Positions 25,452-34,163 of a stretch of DNA of 64,000 nucleotides are shown piece by piece. Source of the DNA: Listeria kieliensis (GTDB lineage Bacteria; Bacillota; Bacilli; Lactobacillales; Listeriaceae). How positions within the stretch are numbered: the stretch's first letter is position 1; each line of letters opens with the position of its first letter. Made by a program: the position numbers and the translations under genes. Below the pieces are notes generated by a model. That model did not search any database. It was not told the origin of the DNA and was given only the letters and a program-made list of their open reading frames with translations. The stretch spans positions 1 through 64,000 of the forward strand of contig NZ_LARY01000003.1 of assembly GCF_003369925.1 (NCBI RefSeq). Direction: 5' to 3'.

Positions 25452-26210
25452 TCACTCCTTCGTCAATTTTTGCAAACTTTCCCGTAAAAATGGCGGGAAA
25501 TAATGGGCCACTTCTTGATGTTTAACATATTCTTGCTTGTCTAAAACAAGACGGTAATCCTGTTGTTTCAAGTCTTTAATTAAATCTGCGATATGTTCAT
25601 TATACGTGTGCTCTTTTGTTGAAAAATGTAGATAGAAATCTGTTTGGCTTCCTTTTTTTTCATATATTTTATTTCTGAGAATCCCATCCAAATAAGAAAC
25701 TGAGTAAATTCCTGATTTCCCCACCATGCCTTCAAATGTCTCTTTTTTTTCCGGAATATCGGTTAAATATTTGCCCAAAAAATATTGCGGCGCCCCCGAA
25801 ATAATGGCATCTGCCCCAAGTTTAAGTCCAAAGTACATAGCCGCGTATCCCCCTTTGCTCGTCCCCACGCAGATGATTTGTCGATAGTTTTTTTGTACAC
25901 TTGTTTTAGTAATAAGCTCAGCCACAGCTTTTTCCGGGTTATTGCTCCCTTCATGAAACAAATAATACCCTCCCTGCTTGTTATGACCAAAATCATCTAA
26001 AATAAACAACCGAACAGCTTCAATATCTTTTGTAGTTGCCATATAATTATAAGTTGCCGGAATGCCTGGACGGGAAAATGCGCTGAATACAATCACTAAA
26101 CTATCGTTCCGAGAATTTTTTTTCATATAATATTTTACAACTGTGTGATTACTTGCATGATATTTCCTGCTGATGAGTTTAAAATAGAGACCAATGAATC
26201 GTTTTTTCAT
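25452..26210 (-). CDS. alpha/beta-hydrolase-like capsule protein (XcbB/CpsF or Asp2-like)
   Basis: 252-residue protein with an alpha/beta-hydrolase core: the nucleophile elbow ICVGTSKGGYAAMYFGLK places Ser118 in G-x-S-x-G, followed by ISGAPQYFLGKYL, and a C-terminal histidine in HQEVAHYFPPFL (~231-242). The FSRPGIPATYNYM segment near residue 45 recalls capsule-locus proteins of the XcbB/CpsF type and accessory-Sec Asp2. Start ATG 26210 has AAAAGGAAG upstream and overlaps the wzy stop (ATGA). Probably a glycan-modifying acyl transferase or esterase; not established. Confidence 0.6.
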   Translation of the reverse strand: MKKRFIGLYFKLISRKYHASNHTVVKYYMKKNSRNDSLVIVFSAFSRPGIPATYNYMATTKDIEAVRLFILDDFGHNKQGGYYLFHEGSNNPEKAVAELITKTSVQKNYRQIICVGTSKGGYAAMYFGLKLGADAIISGAPQYFLGKYLTDIPEKKETFEGMVGKSGIYSVSYLDGILRNKIYEKKGSQTDFYLHFSTKEHTYNEHIADLIKDLKQQDYRLVLDKQEYVKHQEVAHYFPPFLRESLQKLTKE

Positions 26211-27568
26211 ATTTTTTCTTCCTTTTTTCTTAAATTTAGATGGACAATAGCTAATGCAATCCCTACGCCAAGCCACACGACACGCATTTCAAAAATACTG
26301 CTACTACCGATTGAAATTGCAACAAAAGCAATAAGAATACTCAGAGAAGTTCCTGTCAATAGTCCCTTTTCATTTACAAACTGTCTACATGCATAAACAA
26401 GTAGCCATATAAAAAAGAACAACACACAGCATAACCCTAAGATTCCCACATCTGCGAGTGTAGCTAACCAAAAATTGTGTGCACTCATTGTCTGCTGCAT
26501 ATCATCAGGAATATTGACAGTTCCATAAAGCGCCTGAAAAATATAATTTGGAACCACCCCGATGCCGACACCAAGAAAGTGGCTCTCCTTTGCAACATTT
26601 AAGCCTGTTTCATAGATCAGCAAACGCTGATCGGTCGATGTTTCTTTACCAACTAAATAACCAAATTCTTGTTTTCCAATAAGTTGCATGACAAGTAGAA
26701 AGATACTAACCAAATTAATGCCGATAAACAGTAGAATACCAGAAATAAGCTTCGAGAATAATTTGATGATAAGTAAAAGTAGCATGATTCCAAACGCTAA
26801 AAGCCCAGTTCGTGACTCACTTGCTACCACTAAGAAAAACAAAATCCCCATACTGCTTAAAGCAATGAGCCATCTCCACCACATATTTTTCTGAAATAGC
26901 AAATAAATAAATAATGGGAAATAGATTGACAAGTAGGAGCTAAAATCATTCGTATTGGTAAGTAGTCCTGTTGGACGGTAATCTGGATATCCCTTTCCAG
27001 CTAAGCTTGAATACCATAAATGATTTCCTGTGAACATTTCATAGCAGCCAACCCCAATAGATAGAAGAAAAGGTGGAATGATCCAATACAGCAATTTTTT
27101 TAGGTCTTGCATCTGCCTTACGTAATACACAACAAGGAAAATAAGATAAAAACTTTCTAATTGAAAATAAATGGCCCGTAGACTTAATTGTAAATCTTGA
27201 CTCCATATAAGCGTCACAATAGAAAACCCTATCCATGATCCAATTGCCAGTAACGGAACTTTAATTGCCTTCAGAAATTGCCAATCTTTCTTCTCAAATA
27301 AGAACAAAACAAAATGAAGGAGGAGCACTATCCGGAATAAAAATAACCCGCCCATTCCTGGAAAACTTAAATAAGGTCCAAAGATCGCAGCAATAGCGAC
27401 GATAGCAAATAAAAATTGTGTAATACGCTTAAGTAAAGTATCCGCTAAAATGATACAAAGTCCTATGGCTATAGCCAGAAGAATGATAAACGGGTAAACC
27501 GCCGCAATTATGCTTATTAAAACAAATAAAGCGCCAACTGGAATTTTTTTAATAACCATAGTAATCAT
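26207..27568 (-). CDS. Wzy-type O-antigen/capsule polymerase
   Basis: ~453-residue integral membrane protein with about 11-12 hydrophobic segments and a large extracytoplasmic loop (~155-215), the layout of Wzy/WaaL polymerases. FTGNHLWYSSLAGKGYPDYRPTG-like residues in the big loop and SAHNFWLATLADVGILGL near 365 (H-N near the polymerase/ligase signature) support this. It would polymerise lipid-linked repeat units on the outer face of the membrane. The start is uncertain: ATG 27568 or 27559 are preferred, and 27592 is possible; all overlap the end of the BY-kinase gene or abut it. Confidence 0.82.
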   Translation of the reverse strand: MITMVIKKIPVGALFVLISIIAAVYPFIILLAIAIGLCIILADTLLKRITQFLFAIVAIAAIFGPYLSFPGMGGLFLFRIVLLLHFVLFLFEKKDWQFLKAIKVPLLAIGSWIGFSIVTLIWSQDLQLSLRAIYFQLESFYLIFLVVYYVRQMQDLKKLLYWIIPPFLLSIGVGCYEMFTGNHLWYSSLAGKGYPDYRPTGLLTNTNDFSSYLSIYFPLFIYLLFQKNMWWRWLIALSSMGILFFLVVASESRTGLLAFGIMLLLLIIKLFSKLISGILLFIGINLVSIFLLVMQLIGKQEFGYLVGKETSTDQRLLIYETGLNVAKESHFLGVGIGVVPNYIFQALYGTVNIPDDMQQTMSAHNFWLATLADVGILGLCCVLFFFIWLLVYACRQFVNEKGLLTGTSLSILIAFVAISIGSSSIFEMRVVWLGVGIALAIVHLNLRKKEEKI

Positions 27569-28217
27569 ATTTCTTTTTGTTATATTTAACATTATTTAAT
27601 ACAGCACCAGTTGCTTTAACGCCCGACTTATCTAGTAGTTTTTTTGCACTGGAGAGTTCTTCTTCCTTCGTTTTGTTATTATTAACAACAAGAATTCCTA
27701 GATCACAGGATGACGCTATCAGTCTAGAATCGGTAAATAAGTTAATTGGTGGACAATCAAAAATAATATATTCATAACCCAATTCAAGTGCTTTTTGCGT
27801 AATGCTTTCCACTCCTTGGATTCGTAATAGTTCAAGTGGATTAGGCGGAATTGCTCCAACTGCTAGAAAATCTAAGCATTCTGTTGCATGATAAACCACA
27901 TCTTCCAGTTTTGAGCGTCCCGTCAAAACATTTGATAGTCCTTCCCTGCCTTTTAGACGGTACAATTTTGTAAGACTCGGGGAATAAAAATCTGCATCAA
28001 TTAATAATACCTTTTGTTTAAAATTAGCCGTTGTTTTGGCAAAATTTGTACTAAAAAAAGTTTTTCCTTCACCTTTATTTGATGAAGTAATGGCAATGAT
28101 TCGAAATATGTCATCTTGGCTATGCATATACTGAATATTAGTTTGAATTGCCGAGAATTTTTCTTGGAGGATCCGATTCAAGGATGGTAATTGTTCTACT
28201 TTATTTTTTTTCCCCAT
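27549..28217 (-). CDS. BY-kinase (CpsD/CapB/EpsB-type tyrosine kinase)
   Basis: 222-residue cytosolic tyrosine autokinase controlling polysaccharide chain length. The nucleotide motifs are Walker A SSNKGEGKTFFSTNFA (~44-59), Walker A' VLLIDADFYSPSL (~73-85) and Walker B YIIFDCPPI near 150. The C-terminus is the usual tyrosine cluster (KKKYDYYGY), the autophosphorylation tail. Start ATG 28217 follows GGAGCTGAG; upstream codons overlap wzz. It would be activated by the adjacent YveK-like membrane protein. No tyrosine phosphatase is in the operon; a PHP-type candidate lies at 50140-50898. Confidence 0.9.
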   Translation of the reverse strand: MGKKNKVEQLPSLNRILQEKFSAIQTNIQYMHSQDDIFRIIAITSSNKGEGKTFFSTNFAKTTANFKQKVLLIDADFYSPSLTKLYRLKGREGLSNVLTGRSKLEDVVYHATECLDFLAVGAIPPNPLELLRIQGVESITQKALELGYEYIIFDCPPINLFTDSRLIASSCDLGILVVNNNKTKEEELSSAKKLLDKSGVKATGAVLNNVKYNKKKYDYYGY

Positions 28218-28230
28218 GTAACTCAGCTCC

Positions 28231-28896
28231 TTAATCTTTAATTTCAGGGACATCCCCCAGATATGTGATATTTAACAGCGTGATTTGCTCCTGTGATTTA
28301 ATTGTTCGATCTGTGAACGTCATCAGTAAAATAAATATCGTAGCTAGAATGGTACTGACAAAAAGAGCAATTAAGTTCATAGAAATTCCTTGACTAATTA
28401 ATCGGACACTTGGCTGTTCTAAAACAATAACTGTACTGCCTTTAAATAACTTGGGTATTTCCTTTTCAACTGTTTTCACATAGGCTTGACTCACTTGTTT
28501 CGCTTGCTTCTGGTCTTGATCAGTATACGTAATATGAAAAACTAGTGAATTTTGATCTGAACTGATCGAAAGCCGACTAGCCAGCCCTTTACTATCTTTT
28601 CCAGCAATTTGTTCTTCTGTATTGACTAATGCCATAATTTTACTGCTTTTTAAAACTGAAGAATACGTTGTAATGAGTTGAATGCTGTTTCGAATTCCTT
28701 CTTGTGTATAAAGTTCATTTTCTTTTTGCTCTACATTAATCAAAAGTGATGTTTCTGCTTGATATTCATCGGTATGAATGTACTTTTGATATACCCAAAC
28801 ACTCATTTGCGCCACCAAAAGAATCAAAACAATCCAAAGTATATTTTTCTTAACCGTTTGAAACAAATTCCCCACCGTCACATTTTTTTTACTCAT
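28231..28896 (-). CDS. YveK/CapA-type chain-length modulator (Wzz domain)
   Basis: 221-residue membrane protein with two transmembrane helices (~16-35 and ~170-192) flanking an extracytoplasmic Wzz domain (DEYQAETSLLINV near 43). The cytoplasmic C-terminal tail would contact and activate the next gene product, the BY-kinase, as in other Firmicute capsule systems. The P-rich motif before the second helix is present in reduced form (LEQPSVRLISQG). Overlaps the upstream glycosyltransferase gene by eight bases. Confidence 0.88.
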   Translation of the reverse strand: MSKKNVTVGNLFQTVKKNILWIVLILLVAQMSVWVYQKYIHTDEYQAETSLLINVEQKENELYTQEGIRNSIQLITTYSSVLKSSKIMALVNTEEQIAGKDSKGLASRLSISSDQNSLVFHITYTDQDQKQAKQVSQAYVKTVEKEIPKLFKGSTVIVLEQPSVRLISQGISMNLIALFVSTILATIFILLMTFTDRTIKSQEQITLLNITYLGDVPEIKD

Positions 28897-30055
28897 AAAT
28901 CCCCAACCTTATTTTTTTCCCAAAGTCTTCATATAACTCAACTAATTTTTCCGATTCGCACTGCCAGTTATATAGCTTTTTAAAGGCTCGGAAGCCATTC
29001 TCTCCCATCTCTACAGTTCTTTTCTTATCCTCTTTTAGCTTGATTACTAGGTCTGCTAATCCTTCTGGGTCAAAAGGATCTACTGTATATCCACAGTCTG
29101 CTTCTGTTAAAATTTGTGTAAAATCTGGGAAATTGGATGCAATGATGGGAATCCTTGCTGCCATGTATTCAAATAGTTTTGTGGAATGTGAATTTAAGTT
29201 ATTTGGTGTAGGATGCAGCAAGCACAGCCCGATATGACTTTGATAATAGTGTTCCCAGATATCTTTATATTGCATTCGCTCAAGCTGCTCAATATGTTTT
29301 TCAAGTTTATTCGTTACAATAAAATCCGCAACTTTGTCTTCATCTGTAAACACAGGCCCGATTAGTTTTAACTTAAAATCAAGACATCCTTTTTCACGTA
29401 AGGTCTTTGCAAGCTCCAACATATTGAAAAGCCCTCTTTGCTCTGTTAAAACACCTACATAGATTAGCGTAAATTTTTGTGTAGGTATTCCTTTAATCTC
29501 CGGCGGCATGATTGGATAATTTAACACATCCACCGTTTTTATAGCTTGATTTTTAGCATAATTTTTTTTGTATGAAATCTCTGCATAAATTACTGCATCC
29601 ACCCATTTCAAATAGTACTTTTCGATTGCCGCTATGAATTTAGATAAAAAAGTCCTACTGAAGCGGGGAATCCATTGCTTCGTTAAAATAGCTGCTGGTA
29701 AATGCTCATGCATGTCATAAACTGTCTTTACTTCACTACCATATTTTTTCTTGATTTTTTTAGCTAGAAACAAAAGCTCTGGATCATGAAAATGAAAATT
29801 CCTTGCTCTTGATTCTACAAAGGCTTGAAACAAAACCCGCATGTGATGATGTCGATCTTTCCGCTTAAGCACTGGCAAATAATGCATTTCCAAATTAGTA
29901 ATACTTTCTTTTTCGCCATCAAAGTCTAGTGCATAAAATTCGACTTGAAACCCTTTCTTTGCAAGTGATTTTGCTTCTTTAAAATAAATTCTTGTATCCG
30001 ACCAAACATGTACAGAACTACACATAAAGATTCTGTTAGCTTTTCTTTTTTCCAA
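28889..30055 (-). CDS. GT4-family glycosyltransferase
   Basis: 388-residue GT-B glycosyltransferase. The N-terminal acceptor domain includes NFHFHDPELLFLAKK near 95 and VYDMHEHLPAAIL near 117. The donor domain begins near FTLIYVGVLTEQRGLFNMLELA (~195), and the catalytic E-x7-E region reads STKLFEYMAARIPIIASNFPD (~290-310). Start TTG 30055 is supported by AGAGGA. Six bases separate it from the preceding glycosyltransferase gene. Sugar specificity unknown. Confidence 0.85.
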   Translation of the reverse strand: MEKRKANRIFMCSSVHVWSDTRIYFKEAKSLAKKGFQVEFYALDFDGEKESITNLEMHYLPVLKRKDRHHHMRVLFQAFVESRARNFHFHDPELLFLAKKIKKKYGSEVKTVYDMHEHLPAAILTKQWIPRFSRTFLSKFIAAIEKYYLKWVDAVIYAEISYKKNYAKNQAIKTVDVLNYPIMPPEIKGIPTQKFTLIYVGVLTEQRGLFNMLELAKTLREKGCLDFKLKLIGPVFTDEDKVADFIVTNKLEKHIEQLERMQYKDIWEHYYQSHIGLCLLHPTPNNLNSHSTKLFEYMAARIPIIASNFPDFTQILTEADCGYTVDPFDPEGLADLVIKLKEDKKRTVEMGENGFRAFKKLYNWQCESEKLVELYEDFGKKIRLGIYE

Positions 30056-30061
30056 TCCTTT

Positions 30062-31336
30062 TCATCCTCTACATTTTTTTAATAAAGAATCATTCCATGT
30101 CTCTAAGTTGAATTCACAGACAATCGTATTTCGTGCTGCTTTGGATATTTCGTTCCACTCTGATTGTTTCATATGCAAAAGGTCTATCATACATTTTGCA
30201 GCATCTTCAGGACTATCTTCAGGCACTAAAAACCCATTTTCACCATTTCTAATCAGTTCAGGTATTCCGCTATGATACGTAGAAACCACTAATTTCCCCC
30301 TTCCCATCGCCTCCATCAGCACCATTGGAATTCCTTCCATATCTCCATTTTTAGCAGTTTGACTTAACTGGATAATGCAACTAGCCTCTTCCACTGCTTT
30401 TTTTACAACTGTTTGGGTTTGTGCTCCGTGCAGTGTAACCACATCGTTCACATCCAGCTCATCAATAAGTTCCATCAACTCTTTTCTCAGTTCCCCGTCG
30501 CCTAATATATCTAAATGAAAAGGGATAGATAGACGTTTTTTCAAGATAGCCATTGCTTGAATAGCTGTTTTCATCCCCTTCTTTTCCGTTAATCTTCCGA
30601 TTGTCAAAAATCGAAGTGGATTCTGTTTCTGAGATTGATGATAGCTGAACTCATCTGTATTAATCCCCATACGATGAATGGTAATATTTTCTTCGATCCC
30701 ACCATAAATTTGTAGTTTTTCAGCAAAATAGCGGCTAATTGGAAGCAATTTAATATCACTTCTAAATAAGTCGCTATAAATCCCTTGTCCCCATTTTTCA
30801 ACAAAAGAAGTAATATCCTGACCATGAAAGAACACCATCGTCCGTTCATTAAGAAGTCCTAAGCTTTTGTAAAAGTTAGCAATATTTCCATTGGGACCAT
30901 AGTGAATAATAACCGCATCTGTTTGATGACGTGAAAGAAAATAAGACGCACTATAAAGTAAACGAAGTGATGATGACATTTGACCGTATTTTCGCCATTT
31001 CAAAGTTTCTATAGCCACTTTTCTATTTCGAACAAATAATTTTGCAAACAACAGACTGGCTTTTAAAAGTCGCTGTCCCTTTTTCGATGGAATATCAAGA
31101 AAGGTTGTTTTTGAAAGTAAATCATATTCTGAAACTGTCTGATGATCCTGCTTGTTAACAACCTTATTCCAAGCAAGAATCTCTATCTCTACACCTCGAT
31201 CGAGTAGCCCTGTAATCTGGTTTAAAATAAAAGTTTCCGAGAGCTTTGGGAAGCTGGAAATAAAAAACAATACTTTCATTGGTTTTTCTACTCTATTTTC
31301 TAGAATAAATGAGTGCTTTCTTTTTGTTATGGTCAT
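30062..31336 (-). CDS. GT4-family glycosyltransferase
   Basis: 424-residue GT-B retaining glycosyltransferase. The acceptor half opens VLFFISSFPKLSETFILNQ near residue 22. The donor half has LRFLTIGRLTEKKGMKTAIQAMAIL (~240-264) and the E-x7-E motif EGIPMVLMEAMGRGKLVVSTYHSGIPE (~345-371), close to the colanic-acid WcaL/amylovoran type. ATG 31336 directly follows the flippase TAA and has GGAAGG seven bases upstream. It adds one of the repeat-unit sugars; which one is unknown. Confidence 0.88.
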   Translation of the reverse strand: MTITKRKHSFILENRVEKPMKVLFFISSFPKLSETFILNQITGLLDRGVEIEILAWNKVVNKQDHQTVSEYDLLSKTTFLDIPSKKGQRLLKASLLFAKLFVRNRKVAIETLKWRKYGQMSSSLRLLYSASYFLSRHQTDAVIIHYGPNGNIANFYKSLGLLNERTMVFFHGQDITSFVEKWGQGIYSDLFRSDIKLLPISRYFAEKLQIYGGIEENITIHRMGINTDEFSYHQSQKQNPLRFLTIGRLTEKKGMKTAIQAMAILKKRLSIPFHLDILGDGELRKELMELIDELDVNDVVTLHGAQTQTVVKKAVEEASCIIQLSQTAKNGDMEGIPMVLMEAMGRGKLVVSTYHSGIPELIRNGENGFLVPEDSPEDAAKCMIDLLHMKQSEWNEISKAARNTIVCEFNLETWNDSLLKKCRG

Positions 31337-32869
31337 TTATAAGCCTTCCTTATCAGTTCTATTTTTTCCCGGCAAAAACTGCTGAACAAATCTGAAATCC
31401 ATTATTGTTGTAAGTAATCCATATACGATAACTCCAATTACCGCATAGAAAACTAAATTGATGATTTCTGATGAAAAAGCAATCGATTCTTTTACTACAT
31501 AGATGATACCTGCCATGATAGCCGCATTAACAACAGATTTTCCGGTTTCTTTAGCAATAGCTGCAAATTCATATTTGAAAGACATTTTTTTTGCTAAGAC
31601 TAGAATAGCTAGAATGAGTGCGAACAAGGCTACAACTAGTGGAGAAATCATCAGAGTAATTACTCCTATTTTAAAAACACCAACGATTAAAAATAAAATT
31701 TGAAAGATAATCGTTAATGTACTATTCACAACGGGAGTAACGGTGTCCCCCAGACTATAAAAAATTTTAAAAGTTAGCTCTTTAAACACTGTAAACGGAA
31801 GGCTAAGCAGCAAGAACAAAAGAAATTGAAAGACTTGAGCACTTGATGCACTATCAAAGCTTCCACGTTCAAACAACAAACTAATCACTTCGCGCCCCAG
31901 AACCAGCATACCGGCAACGACTGGCACAATTAGTAAAACTAATAGCTTCATATACTGAATAAATTTCGCCTTGCCGATTTGAAGTGACTCTTGAAAACTT
32001 CTGCTTAAATTCGGATAAATCATGGAGAGTAAGTTGGTGACTAGTAGCACTTGAAAAATACTTATAATTTGGTTTGCATAGGTCATCATAGAAATATAGC
32101 CAGTCCCAAAATAGCTTCCTAATAAATTGGGCAGTAAAATCGTCACTTGATAGAGAATAGCTCCGAATAGTGAAGGAAGTGTAAGCCGTATTAATCGTTT
32201 ATACTCATCTGAACGAAAAGCAAAGGAAAATCTAAATGCCCATTTCCGATTTGAACAAGCAAGTAGAGTGGCTTCGATGAGAAATGAAAAAGCTACAGAA
32301 AGAGCAATTTGATAAATGGTGAGCTGCGAGCCGTAAAACAGAAGAAATAATAAGTTAAGAAAGGTTGCTATGAACCCTACAGCTTTAATCCAGATAAACT
32401 TTCCCTCAACTTCTAAATTGGAAATTTGTAGCCAAGAATACATTCTAAATAGTTGTCCAGCCCCCATAATAAAGGTCAGTAGGTAGGTCATATAATAAAA
32501 CGGCTCGCTTACTTTCCAGTGAAAATACTCCATGCCGACAAATCCCATTAAATAGACAAGTATCAAAAAAAACAAACTTACAGATAGGATAGTTACGAGA
32601 TAGGAATTTAATACTCTTCTTGCTTTTTGTAATTGCTCTTCTGATACGTTTGTTAAAAATGGGATTACAACTGTCGGAATTGCTGCTCCTCCGATATTAA
32701 CAATTGCAACCATCATTAAATTAGCCAGATTAAAGGCATCCATTTCACTCGAAACTCCAAATTGCTTTGCAAGTAAAGTAGTTCGCAGCATCGATAAAAC
32801 TTGAATGCCAACAGTGAAAATAATCACACTATAAAAGACATTTACGATTTTGGTTTTCGGCAAACTCAT
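31337..32869 (-). CDS. MurJ/MviN-like flippase, probable Wzx of the locus
   Basis: 510-residue polytopic membrane protein (~13-14 helices) of the MOP exporter superfamily. The N-terminal AKQFGVSSEMDAFNLANL is close to the MurJ/MviN signature (FG-x-S-x-x-x-DAF), rather than the usual Wzx pattern. In this locus it probably flips the undecaprenyl-linked repeat unit. ATG 32869 has GGGAAG upstream. MurJ-like proteins as capsule flippases are uncommon but known. Confidence 0.82.
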   Translation of the reverse strand: MSLPKTKIVNVFYSVIIFTVGIQVLSMLRTTLLAKQFGVSSEMDAFNLANLMMVAIVNIGGAAIPTVVIPFLTNVSEEQLQKARRVLNSYLVTILSVSLFFLILVYLMGFVGMEYFHWKVSEPFYYMTYLLTFIMGAGQLFRMYSWLQISNLEVEGKFIWIKAVGFIATFLNLLFLLFYGSQLTIYQIALSVAFSFLIEATLLACSNRKWAFRFSFAFRSDEYKRLIRLTLPSLFGAILYQVTILLPNLLGSYFGTGYISMMTYANQIISIFQVLLVTNLLSMIYPNLSRSFQESLQIGKAKFIQYMKLLVLLIVPVVAGMLVLGREVISLLFERGSFDSASSAQVFQFLLFLLLSLPFTVFKELTFKIFYSLGDTVTPVVNSTLTIIFQILFLIVGVFKIGVITLMISPLVVALFALILAILVLAKKMSFKYEFAAIAKETGKSVVNAAIMAGIIYVVKESIAFSSEIINLVFYAVIGVIVYGLLTTIMDFRFVQQFLPGKNRTDKEGL

Positions 32870-32883
32870 CACGATCTTCCCAT

Positions 32884-33582
32884 TTAGATATTATAAACAT
32901 TGCATAATGTTGGCTCTTTTTTGCGGGATTTAACTACAGCTGGTGTTCCAAGAGCTATCGAATCTGCAGCGATATCCTTAATAACAGTTGCACCTGCACC
33001 AACTAAACTCCTTTTTCCTACTGTAAGTCCTTGAATAATTGAAGCCCCTGCACCAATAAAAGACACATCATTTATACAAACATTCCCACATAAAGTGGTG
33101 TTTGGTGAAATATTTACAAAAGATCCTATTTGGGATTCATATTCAATAACACTTCCAGTTAAGATGCTTGTATGGTGCCCCACCTTAACTCCATGCATGA
33201 CTGCGGCATTCGCCGAAATATAGGTTCCAGCCCCGATTTCCACTGTCTTATCTACATAAGCAAAAGGATGTATAAGAGTTGCATAACGCTCTAAAGGAAT
33301 ATCTACTAATCGTTTTACCACTTGAAAGCGATCTTCTACTTTCCCAATAGCCAAAATAAAGTAGACATCTTCCTGTAGCAAAAGCTCGCTATATTCAAGA
33401 GGCGCTTCAAATGAATCGCCCTTTTTGCGAGGAATTTCAATTTGATCATCTAAAAATCCCGAAAACCTGTATCCAAAGTCATATTGTTCAAGCATATTTT
33501 TTAACATTCTGCCTTGCGAACCATATCCAATGATTACAAGATTCTTTTTAACCTTTAAAACGTTCTGCTGTAATGCTCTCAT
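32884..33582 (-). CDS. NeuD/PglD-family sugar O/N-acyltransferase
   Basis: 232-residue protein with an N-terminal Rossmann-like sugar-binding domain (NLVIIGYGSQGRMLKNML, ~14-31) and a C-terminal left-handed beta-helix of hexapeptide repeats (AYVDKTVEIGAGTYISANA, IGAGASIIQGLTVGKRSLVGAGATVIKDI). The catalytic histidine candidate lies in VMHGVKVGHHTS near 128-139. It would acetylate a UDP-sugar. The start overlaps the initiating transferase by 35 bases. In bacillosamine pathways PglD works with PglC, but the PglE/PglF partners are absent here. Confidence 0.88.
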   Translation of the reverse strand: MRALQQNVLKVKKNLVIIGYGSQGRMLKNMLEQYDFGYRFSGFLDDQIEIPRKKGDSFEAPLEYSELLLQEDVYFILAIGKVEDRFQVVKRLVDIPLERYATLIHPFAYVDKTVEIGAGTYISANAAVMHGVKVGHHTSILTGSVIEYESQIGSFVNISPNTTLCGNVCINDVSFIGAGASIIQGLTVGKRSLVGAGATVIKDIAADSIALGTPAVVKSRKKEPTLCNVYNI

Positions 33583-34150
33583 TTTGATTAATTCCCTCCC
33601 TTAAAAGAACAACCCGAATGGTGCGAAATAGAATTTTGACATCTAGCCAAAATGAAACAGAATTTACATATTGGACATCTAACATGAACTTCTTTTTCCA
33701 ACTAATTGCATTCCGTCCATTTACTTGTGCCAAACCAGTGAGTCCAGGTTTAACTTCAAGTCGTCTTTTTTCGCTTTCCGTGTATAAAGCAATATAGTCA
33801 CTTGTGAGGGGACGTGGACCTATGAAACTAATATCCCCTTTTAAAATATTTACAAGTTGAGGAATCTCATCAATACTCCACTCTCTCAAAATTTTCCCAA
33901 TCGGACTAATGCGTTGCTTTGCCCCACTTTCCTCACTCAAAATATCATCATACATAGACTTAAATTTATATTGCTTAAACGAACGTCCTCTAAGACCTGC
34001 CCTTTCGCAAGTATAAAATGGATTCCCTTGATAGTAACAAGCTAAGAATAGAGTGAGAAAAGAAAGTGGTATTACAAGAATTCCCAAAATCAACGCGGCC
34101 ATTAATCGATCTATCATTTCCTTTATTCTTAGATAAATTTCAACTTGCAT
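33548..34150 (-). CDS. initiating sugar-1-phosphate transferase (PglC/WbaP-core type)
   Basis: 200-residue monotopic phosphoglycosyl transferase that loads the first sugar onto undecaprenyl phosphate. One N-terminal re-entrant hydrophobic segment (~15-37) is followed by FKQYKFKSMYDD, the Asp-Glu dyad in EWSIDEIPQLVNILKGDISFIGPRP (~90-115) and GLAQVNGRNAISW (~145). It is the short PglC form, lacking the four extra helices of WbaP. ATG 34150 is chosen on AAGGAGGGG five bases upstream; an earlier in-frame ATG overlaps the dehydrogenase gene. Confidence 0.93.
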   Translation of the reverse strand: MQVEIYLRIKEMIDRLMAALILGILVIPLSFLTLFLACYYQGNPFYTCERAGLRGRSFKQYKFKSMYDDILSEESGAKQRISPIGKILREWSIDEIPQLVNILKGDISFIGPRPLTSDYIALYTESEKRRLEVKPGLTGLAQVNGRNAISWKKKFMLDVQYVNSVSFWLDVKILFRTIRVVLLREGINQNESITAERFKG

Positions 34151-34163
34151 GCTGACCCCTCCT

